NCBI GenBank assembly: GCA_007449985.2
Contig: VIIQ02000739.1
Span: 186,001 to 250,000, forward strand
From: Desmodesmus armatus
Taxonomy: Eukaryota > Chlorophyta > Chlorophyceae > Sphaeropleales > Scenedesmaceae
Direction: 5' to 3'
Length of the DNA stretch: 64,000 bases
Part shown: positions 55,418 through 64,000 of the stretch, in pieces
Layout: each line of letters opens with the position of its first letter
How positions within the stretch are numbered: the first letter of the stretch is position 1
Notes under the pieces: model-generated
Database searches by the model: none
Told to the model about the DNA's origin: nothing
What the model saw: the letters and a program-made list of their open reading frames with translations, nothing else
Translations under genes and position numbers: made by a program

Positions 55418-58400
55418 TCAGTGCCGTGCAGGCTTGGCCATGCTGACCCTGGGGCTAGCAACACCGCCAGCAGCACCCAAACTTGGCCCACTCCCTGAAG
55501 TCCTATCACTCAGCCGCGATGCTGGCCTGGGCCCTGGGCCAGCTGGCCCACCTGCTGCTGCTGACGCACCCCCTGAGGTTGTACCCACACTACGCCCCAC
55601 GCCTGGCGAGCCAGCAAACACTGGACTCTTTGGCCGCATGCCTCCCCTGACCTCGCCGCTGCCGCCTGCAGCATTGAATGAGGATGACGAGCCCCTGATG
55701 CTGCTGCTGCTTGGCTCCGGGCTGATGCTGGGACCTGCAGTGTCTGTAGCACTGCTAGTGCCCGCTGTTGCAGACCCAGTCACTCTTCGTGTCTGGCCCA
55801 GCTCTACCTGAGCTGCCCTGCTGGCAAAGTTGAGTGAGCTGAGGGTCTCTCCACATGACGCAACCTCAGGGGATAGGTTGCACACCAGCAGCACCTTGCT
55901 GCTGCCACACAGGCTGTCCTGCAGGACCTGCATGCAACACGGGCAACACTTGAACGAATGAGGGTGTCAGGAAGATACTTCCTGAGACTAGCAGCAGGTG
56001 TACGCTGTCCGTGTCGCAATCTGCTGCAAGCTCTTGCTGCAAAGTCTGATGGTGGCATATGTCTGCATTAAACGATCCAAGGCAGACATGCCTATACCTG
56101 TTGAGCTGTGAACCTCATTTTGCACCCACCTGTGTGAGTTTGCTGTTCCTGAAGGGTATGTGTGGGCTCCTGCGCTGCAGTGAGGAAATGACATCTCCCA
56201 GCGAGCTGAGGCTCTTGTTGATGGCCTGAGCCTCCTTCAGCTGCTGACCTGTCACCTCAGACTTGTCAACACGCTCAGAGCCTGGGGCACAGAGATCACC
56301 ACAAGCAGGTGCGGGCAGACGGATTGCCGAGTTGATCAGTTGGTACAGTGGTGTCACTTGCGGTGGGCAAATGCAGTCACTGGCTGTTGTAGGGTGTTAC
56401 TCAGATTTGTCAACACGCTCAGAGCCTGCCATTGGGGCACATGTCAGCACAAGCAGACACGGACAGATAGACTTTTGACATGGTTCAACCGCCACAGGCT
56501 GTGTGTCACTTGCAGTGGGAAGGGCGAAGAACTGACTGTGTTGGGGGTTGCGCTGACTAGTCAATCCCCCCCCCAAACCTGCAAAGAGGTAAGCCGTGTG
56601 CTGTGCAGTCCTAGAGTGGCAGATGCCAGAACTCATGTTGTCGTGGCCACAAGCAACTCCCGCAAGCTCACCTGCCAAGTCAACCAGGTACAGCAGTGAC
56701 GTGAATGGCTGCCCGTCCCTGGCGCCCCGCACTTTGACACACAGCACTGCATGGCTGCGGCTGCTGGCAGCGTTGAGTGCTGTGGCAGCAGTGGCACGAG
56801 CCCTCCAGCCCTCACGCAGCACTGCGGTCACGTCTGCAGCACAGCGAACCTCCCGCCATGTGAGGCCAGGTACCCTGCAAGCAGCCGCAGCATGCCGAGG
56901 CAGGCAGCAGCGGGGAAGAAGGTAGGTATCCATGCGAGCCTCTCATGTTGGAGGAAAGGAAGCGCAGTACAGAACGCAGCTTCAGACTTGTTCGAGGCAG
57001 CCTGTCTGACCTCAACACATCATGCTTGCTGGCAGTGCAGGAGGGTTTGCCTTGCTGGGTAACTCCTGATCACTTGCGCAAGACCCGGCCATGCTGCACA
57101 AGCCACAAAGACCCATACGGGAAATGCTTGGCTGCAGCAATTAGCTGCCAAGGCATGGACCCTACCTGTCCATGTGTGCAGGCAGTTCCCCAGCTGGCAG
57201 CCCCGACACATCCAAGCTGCTGCTCAGCACGGCATGCACTCCTTCACGAGGGGAGCTGCTGAACGCAGTACCCCCATTGCTGCTGTGGCTTGGGCTGCCG
57301 CCATTGCTGCCACTGCTGCCGGCGGCTGCTGCCAGGAGGTCCCTGACGGCCTCGTTGTAGATCTCCATCATGGACACACTGAAGGACCAGGGGCTGGGGG
57401 CCTCGCCCTCCTCACCAGCTATCTTGAAGAGCTCCTGCACACCACATCACACAGCATCGCAGGGGCTGGTGGGTATCGGTCACTGAAACACACTTTGCGA
57501 CTTCGTATCTGTTGTGCTATTTTTGGACACGTTTGAGGCGCGTTTAATGAGACAACTATAGGGATGCAGGGCAGGCTCCTTGATGTGGGAGGCGCGGTGG
57601 CTGAAACAGCGCTTCCCGCAGGCCGAGAGAAAGATGGACTGCTTGATATTGTACAGTAGGGCCTGGCACACCGCCACCGCACCTGCAGCGCCCTGCTGTT
57701 GATGCCTGGGTTGTCTGGGGGGCCCTCCATGGTGTGCGTTTTGCCGCTGCCTGTCTGGCCATAGGCAAAGATGCAGACGTTGTAGCCGTCAGCGCAGCTG
57801 CGCACCAACGGCGACACCTCCTCAAACACCTGCAGACATGGGGTCAGATGCATGGACAGATGTCAGGAAAGACTGACTGCCGCTCTTGCTCTGCTGTACG
57901 TATGCCACGGCGTGATGGATTGCTAGCTCAAATAAGAAGTGGGATGCTAGCCCAATGAAAGTCTTCATCTCAATATAGCAGCTCGTGAGTTGCTATGTTT
58001 AGCTGGCTTCACGCACCTGAGCAGTTTTCTTGCAAAGGACAGCTCCTAGCTGACTGCTGCAGCCCGCCCCCACCATCCAGACTGCCAAACATGGTTGCCC
58101 CTTCCACCCCTCTAGAGGCTGTGCAAAGCGGCCAGTCAATGGCAAAGGTCAGCGCTTTGCCCTCATCCACAGCCTCCCTCTTACCTGCTCTTGCGTAGCT
58201 TCAGGACCAAAGCAGGCATCAAACTCAAACTCCCGCTGCCGTGCAGTGGACACATCGCTGACGCAAACCAGGCCCTCCAACGGCACTGTGATGCAGCTGC
58301 TGCTGTTGCTGGACGACTGGCCCCTGGACGGTGATTTAGGTAGCGGCGGCCGCACGCGGCACATCACACGTATGTTGCCCCTCAGCACCTGCATCATGAT

Positions 58401-61400
58401 GATGATATACAGCGCCAATCATGTAGCCAGCAGCAGCGATTATGGGGGTGCAGGTGACGCGCCCTTGCTGAGCTTGACCAGCTGCTTCCCAGCTACTTGC
58501 TTCATCGGACAGGGCGCAGAAACTTGCAGTCCCTCCCGATGCTGCTGCTTTGCATGAGCAAATGTGAAGCACATGTCACCGCCATGCAGTCAGTTACCAT
58601 GATACAGGGGCCATGCCAGGTATGTCAAGGCACATGGCGGTGGCACCTGCACGCCCATCCACCAGGCCCTCTACAGCTGCATTCGCATGCTGAGACACTC
58701 AGGCCACGGGGGCCACCCGCACCCTCCAACCGCACCTGCAGCTGCTCGTGCAGGCGCCGCCTGACAGCCCTCTCCCGCATGAACTTCTCCTGGAACTCTG
58801 CAGCAGATGCGGCTGAGTCAGCGGCTGCGGCCGTGGCTGCCGCCAGCTGCTGCTGCAAGCTGCCAACCTGCTGCAGCTGCTGCAGGATCCTGTCCCGCTC
58901 CTCCAACGCCTGCAGTAGACGGCACCAACATGCCAGCGTAGCATGAGCTTGACACACCGATCAGTCGGGTACACACACCACTAACATAGCACGGCATGCA
59001 AGGCTTGCGCAGCTGCTGCCGCACATGCGTGGTTCACATGCAAGTGTGCAACAAGTGCGTTCACGTTCCCGCCGCTGTGCAGAGATAGCTGCCAGGACAA
59101 CCACTGCAGAAACGTATCCCACCCTCCAGCACTGCTTGCATGACAGCCCTTTCAGCGCTAACTCCACCCACCTGCTGCTTCTCCTGCAGCGCCCTGTCCC
59201 GCTCCGCCCTCGCCTCTGTCAGCTGCTCCCGTATGCTGCTGAGCTCGTTGCTGCGCTGCAGCAGCTGCTCACTCAACAGCTCTGCCTCTGCCTTGAGCTT
59301 GTCGCCCTGGCTGTGGTGGCTGTCAGACCAGATCTTGGCCTGCTCCCGCAGGTCATTCATTTCCTGCGAACATCAACCCATCAGAAGAGGAGATCCAGGC
59401 ATGTTACTGCCAGCTGTACTACACACCCGCACTGCTAGTGCAAGTCCCGTGCCACATCCACTATGTTTTTCATAGAGTAAGGCACCAGGCGTGACTTCCT
59501 CAGCTGGCATCATATCCTGCACCCCTTGTCACAAACAGCGCACGTGCTCACTCACTCAAAACCTGCTCAGAGCCGTCACCCTGCGCACCTTCTGCATGCT
59601 GCAGGCCTGTCCCTGCATGCCGTCCATGGTGGCCCGCACTGTTGCCAGCTGAGACTCCAGTTCATACTTCTGCCTCCAAGCCTCCAGGTTTTCAGTCTTG
59701 AGTGCCTCTATGTCCTGCTGCAGCTGCTCAGCCGCCTGCAGCTGCTGCTGAAGCTGCCGCTGCGCCGCCTGCAGCACATGACCCGTCAGCACAATGTGCG
59801 CGGCAGGCTGGACTCTTCATTTGGCCGGGCACATGCAAGCTGAGGTTAGGATTCCACCCTCTGGACCCCCATGATGCAGCCAAGGCACCATGGTAACATG
59901 GCTAAAGTAGGAGGTGTGATGGTGGTGCGTCAGAGCGCAGCATTCACAACAGGCATGCTCGGCACATACAAGGCCTACAACCTTCTTTTCTCGGTGCTGC
60001 CGGCACTGAAGGAGGGGGTGAGTGCATTCAAAGTCAAACCGCGGTCTGCACACAACTGCTGCGCATTGGTGGCACGCTGCAGGATGTGGACACTTATTGC
60101 CACATGCATGGGCGGGTACTTGTGCATGCAATGATGTGGCTTCTCAGCACTGCATGTGTCCTTTGTACTGCTGAGCGGTCGTACCTGCGCTGCCTGCACC
60201 CTGAGCTCTGCTTCCAACAGCCTTTCATTAGCTTCTGCCAGTGCTGCCCCAGCTGCCTCCTGCACCTTCAGCACATCGCTGTCTGTCAGCCCTGCCAGCC
60301 GCTCCCCATCCTCCTGCACAGTAGTAAATGTGCAACAACACGGTACCATCGTATGATAACACATGCTGTCAAGTGATGATGTAGAGGTGGACGATTGACA
60401 GTGAGCGAACAAGCACAGACTTCTTCTGGAAGCATGCAAGGGGCCGCCACCCGGGGACTTGATTCAGTGCTTTATGGCAAACCCAAGCTTGCACCTCAGC
60501 ACTACGGTGACTGTGGTAAGCGATTGCTTTGAGTTACCTGTGCTGGCGACATAATGTAGCGATAGTAGCTCTTGAGCCCGCTCCAGCCGCCTGCCTTACT
60601 GCTGTCGCTGTCGGTCTTGCGGTGGTGGTGGTGGTAGCTGAGGCTGCTTTCACTGGCTAGGCTGGGTATGCCTGCTGCTGTGCTTGAGGCCTGCAGGACA
60701 GCGTGCTGACTGCCTTGCTGCTGGAAGGAAAAGCTGGGGCCGCTGCTGGAGTTGACTGCAGGAAGTGTGCTGGACGACACTCTTGCTGCTGCTGTGGCTG
60801 CAGCAGCAGTGTCTGCAGCATGTGGTTGCGGTGAGGCCATACTCCATGCGCTGGAGACGTTGCTGCTGTCTGAGTCTGTGCTGCCTCGTGCTGCCGCTGC
60901 CTTAGCAGCAGCAAGATGCTGCTCGCTGGAGGTGTGGAGGGCAGGTCCCTGTGGCCGAGAGCTGCTGCCTGCAGCTGTTGCAGCTGTGCTGGGGCCAGCA
61001 CCTGTGCGTGGTGATGCTGGTGTTGCTGTGAGAGATCCCAGGGCTGATCGGGCTAGCGGGCTTGCTGCCAGCCATGAGGAAGCTGCTGATCTCCAGTCAC
61101 GTGCCTGCTGTGCTGTTGCCTGCTTGTCTGGGTCCCCCAAGGAGTCTAGAAGCTGCCGATCAAGGCTTGCTGCAAGCTGCGTTGCTGCTGTGGCTGCTGC
61201 TGTGTGTGGTGATGGCGGAGCACCTGCAGCAGGACACATACTCACCGGTTCAGCAGGAGAAATGCTGGTGACACCAAGCAATACACAGCAGCACAGATAG
61301 TGCAGTCGTACCATGCACAGCTGGGATCGTGAAGTTGGAGTCACTGAGCTCCTTATCATACAACTTGGACTCCAGCTCTGTGATCCTGGACATCAGCCTA

Positions 61401-61584
61401 TCTACAAGCTCGCCATGCTCCCGGCTTCCCATGTCTGCTGCTGTTGCTGATGCTGTTGTTGCTGTCTCGCTTAGGGTGCGATGCTGCAGCTCTCTTGTGA
61501 GAGCATCAAGATGACGGCATTGGAACACGCAAGCTGCACGAGCAAAGGACGTTTGGAGGTCATCTGACCCATGGGCAGCAGCTG
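55418..61584 (-). CDS. Kinesin-14, C-terminal motor, 5' end incomplete
   Basis: Minus-strand exons: 61584-61312, 61223-60538, 60313-60185, 59768-59589, 59363-59172, 58909-58736, 58388-58185, 57829-57683, 57434-57166, 56874-56672, 56281-56130, 55927-55418 (TGA). All joins are in phase, giving at least 1038 residues. A Ser/Ala-rich region is followed by coiled-coil exons ([48 protein letters not shown]). The neck [23 protein letters not shown] is that of kinesin-14. Motor motifs are complete: [11 protein letters not shown] (P-loop), NAASSRSH (switch I), LVDLAGSERV (switch II), NSKLTQVLQDSL. Kinesin-14s walk to microtubule minus ends in spindles or transport. A 140-residue Ser/Pro/Gly tail follows the motor. 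A first coding exon upstream of 61584 was not found. A partial copy of the switch II exon lies at about 56400-56430. Confidence 0.92.
56262..56450 (-). repeat. Partial copy of a kinesin exon start with its 3' splice site
   Basis: The real exon start at 56281 encodes [10 protein letters not shown]. About 140 bp upstream on the minus strand (about 56447-56402) a second acceptor-like CAG is followed by the same GSERVDKSE and then a stop. Flanking intron sequence (GTGCC..., CACAAGCAG, GGACAG) is also similar, so this is a tandem duplication, not chance. Confidence 0.8.
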
Positions 61585-61957
61585 CTACAGCATGTCATTT
61601 TCACACAACGGATATCGACAGATGATCTGCAAGCTACCAATCAGGACAATTAAGTAGACGTGTCGCTGTGTGATTGTGCTCGCGTGCCAGCTGTTCGTGT
61701 TTGAACTTGAGGGTTCAGCAGATCCTGCTGATGTTCACTTGGTCAGCATTCTGATCAGACTGCTCAGCAGTGCCCGCCCTCAAGGCACCGAGCAGGCAGA
61801 AAGGGAAGTGTTGTTTAAGCAGTATCAAAGGCCGGTTGTGAAGGGTCACAGGGGTGGTCTTTTCCTGTTCTGTATGCCGCTCAGGGTCTGTTGAGCCTCC
61901 CACGATCAAGTGCAACTGCCTGGGTTCTGTGGTGCCAATCCGGATTTTGAGCCTGCT
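61585..61957. promoter_or_regulatory. Divergent region between kinesin and CobW genes
   Basis: 373 bp separate the first identified kinesin exon (minus) from the CobW ATG at 61958. It must hold both promoters and probably the missing first kinesin exon. No TATA box is evident. Confidence 0.45.
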
Positions 61958-62919
61958 ATGAGGAAGCTGAAGCTGCCAATACCAACCACCATCATCACAG
62001 GGTCCCTGGGAGTGGGCAAAACCACCGCACTTTGCAGCCTAGTTGCCAGAAAACCACCCCAGGAGGTAAGGCAACCTTGCAACCAAACCCCCGCTCAACC
62101 ACAATAAGCTAGCAACAAGCTGCAGTGATGACTGAATTATCTATGTGCCTGTGCAGCACTGGTGCATGATAGTCAATGAGTTTGGCCCAGTTGGCATCGA
62201 TGCTGTGGCCCTCCAAAGCAGTGCAGCAGCCGCAGACGGGTCAGTGACTGTCAAGCAGATAGCGGGCGGCTGCATGTGCTGCGCCCAGTCTGGCGTGCTG
62301 CTGCCTGCCATTGCCCAAATCATCAGGGACACCAAGCCCGACAGGCTGCTCATAGAGCCCAGCGGGCTCGGCCACCCAGCAGGTGAAGGCAGTGTGCTGC
62401 ACTGGTCCATAGGGTCCAACCACATTTGGTGGACCCGTCCTGGTTTTGCCTGACAGCCTGTACCAAGCATTGCAGCACACGGCAGCATGTTGCAGGGCAG
62501 ACTGTAGGGCAAGAGAAGTAAACTTGCGCTGTGGATGGCCGTTTCTCAGCGTTCTGGCACCTGCGTGTGTGCACACACAGGCCTGCTGGACATTCTGCAA
62601 GGCCCACACCTGGGGACATCCCTGCAGCTGAATGCCCTAGTGTGCCTGGTGAGACCCACAACACTGCTACTGTTTCTTTATTCTATCTGCTGGGCCCAAC
62701 TTTGAGGCTGGCTCCAGTGCAGTTCCTGAGGAGTTGTCCAAACAAACAGCTTGCAGCAGGTACACCTGTCGGCTGCATGTTGGCACCGACGCTACTTCCT
62801 CCCTGTAAGGTTGGCCTGCACCGCATGTGACATTGGCAGCCACCCCTCCTGCAGCTGACTACTTTTTCTTTGATGGCAATAAGCTGTGTTAGGTTGCCAT
62901 TACCAGTGCCTGGTCCTGC

Positions 62920-62970
<51 letters not shown>

Positions 62971-64000
62971 CACATGTGACCCTCCAACCAGGTGGACCTC
63001 TCCACCTTTGACCCAGCCCTGCTGGCCCAAAATCCCACTGCTTGGGACCAGATATCCATCGCTGACATTCTGGTAGGCAGCAATGCTTGGCAAGGCGCTT
63101 TGCAGAATCAACCTTCACATCTTCATGCTTGTTGGTTGATGGCATAGCACAGCTGGGCCTGATAACACCAATGGGCCGTAGAGTGGTTGAGTCCACGGCA
63201 ATCCTGCCGCCATGTCACCCATGCTTCTGCCTTGATCTGCAGGTTGGCAGCAAAGCAGATGCAGCAACACCGGCAGCTGCCGCAGCCTTTCAAAGATGGG
63301 CCTCAGAGGACCTGTTCCCTCCTAAGGCCCAGGTGCTGGTGTCAGCAAATGGCCAAGTAGACACCTCTGTCCTGTCAGCCCCCCGGTCAGCAGCAGCGGC
63401 TGCTGGGCTGCTGCTGAAGCCGCAAACACGAAGCAGCAGGGCCCGCCAGCAGCACAACATCAAAACCATCCAGCAGCAGCAGGAATGGGCGCCGGCAGCC
63501 ACCCAGTCTGACACTTCAAGTTGGGACCCTGTGGCGCTAGACACCACGTCTGCTGCTTGTGCAGTACCCCAGCAGCAGCAGCAGCAGCAGCAGTTGGCTG
63601 AGGCAGCTGCAGGCTCAGCTGGTGCAGACACCCCCACCATACAGCCCCAGCCTGGCAACCCTGTCAGAGTGACAGGCCAGCCAACCAGCAGCACAAGCAG
63701 CAGCAGCGGTCTTGGTCCCATTCACTTGCCATCAACTAGCGCCAGCAGCAGCGGCACTGGCAGCAGTAGTGTGCTGCAGCACAGCTCGCGTGGCTGGGTG
63801 TTTCACGAGTCTGATGTGTTCAACCAGCAGCTGCTGCTCGAGCTGCTGCAGGCTCTGCACCCTGTGGTTGCACGAATCAAGGGGGTGTTTAGGGTGGGGC
63901 CCAAGCATTGGGTCATGCCAGCAGCAGCAGCAGCAGCAGCGGTAGCACAGCCAGCAGCAGAAGTGGGGGTTGTGTCTGAAATGGCCAATGCCAGCAATGG
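61958..64000 (+). CDS. CobW/COG0523-type GTPase metal chaperone, 3' end outside the window
   Basis: Exons 61958-62065 (ATG), 62157-62382, 62581-62648, 62992-63072 and 63243 onward, open to the window end. Motifs in order: P-loop TGSLGVGKTT, switch region IVNEFGPVGIDA, the metal-binding GGCMCC, Walker B-like LLIEPSGLGHPAG, then VCL|VDLSTFDPALL and GSKADA in the base-recognition position, where NKxD is usual (Asn replaced by Ser/Gly context). COG0523 proteins use GTP hydrolysis to deliver Zn or Co to client enzymes. After residue 190 there is a long Gln/Ser/Ala insertion with a (CAG)n run, then GWVFHESDVFNQQLLLELL, which begins the CobW C-terminal domain. Intron 3 ends in a (CTG)n tract. No clear transit peptide. 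Confidence 0.9.
62914..62970 (+). repeat. CTG trinucleotide tract in a CobW intron
   Basis: An almost uninterrupted run of CTG (one CTGTTG break) lies shortly upstream of the 62992 acceptor. It may act as the polypyrimidine-like tract of that 3' splice site. Confidence 0.9.

Noticed and set aside
55383..55811. Plus-strand 142-codon ORF
   Set aside because: It is the antisense shadow of the kinesin tail exon (55418-55927), which has continuous motor coding upstream.

Overview
This is nuclear DNA from a green alga, most likely a chlorophycean (Sphaeropleales or Chlamydomonadales type). The evidence is intron-dense genes with GTGAGT/GTAAG donors and TGCAG acceptors, heavy CAG/CTG (Ala, Gln, Ser) composition, TGTAA polyadenylation-type signals after coding regions, a plastid-type ClpS with an apparent transit peptide, and F-box/LRR paralogues of the kind amplified in chlorophytes. 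No single-frame ORF captures most of these genes. I spliced exons by eye, requiring GT..AG ends, matching phase and family motifs; exon coordinates are in each entry.

Layout: 0.1-6.1 kb, AP2-domain transcription factor (+). 7.0-10.2 kb, no convincing gene. 10.3-12.8 kb, 5'-truncated, frameshifted LINE (-). 14.0-14.6 kb, small multi-helix membrane protein (-). 15.6-15.8 kb, weak exon candidate. 16.1-17.4 kb, secreted Cys-rich protein (+). 17.4-18.1 kb, a 715-bp hAT-like MITE with a perfect 8-bp target duplication. 19.0-24.8 kb, isochorismatase-family hydrolase (-), whose fifth intron holds a 2.7-kb element with 467-bp direct repeats. 25.1-28.6 kb, YIF1 (+). 30.3-32.8 kb, RCHY1/PIRH2-like E3 ligase (-). 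33.3-34.5 kb, ClpS (+). 37.2-39.2 kb, FUN14-domain protein (+). 40.0-41.9 kb, F-box/LRR-like protein (+). 43.9-44.8 kb, three-exon metallothionein (+). 46.2-54.7 kb, an F-box/LRR gene (-) split by a 6.2-kb retroelement with 355-bp terminal repeats and one gag-like ORF. 55.4-61.6 kb, kinesin-14 (-). 62.0-64.0 kb, CobW-type GTPase (+), running off the window.

The genes form no pathway; they are ordinary housekeeping functions (Golgi trafficking, ubiquitin ligation, plastid proteolysis, organelle membrane, metal binding, microtubule motor, metal chaperone). Three adjacent pairs are divergent over short spacers: hydrolase/YIF1, RCHY1/ClpS and kinesin/CobW. The most interesting signals are structural. 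Three unrelated genes (AP2, hydrolase, kinesin) each carry a tandem partial copy of an intron 3' end plus the start of the next exon, and four different mobile-element types can be delimited. I found no CRISPR array, no convincing tRNA or rRNA gene and no obvious new multi-gene system.
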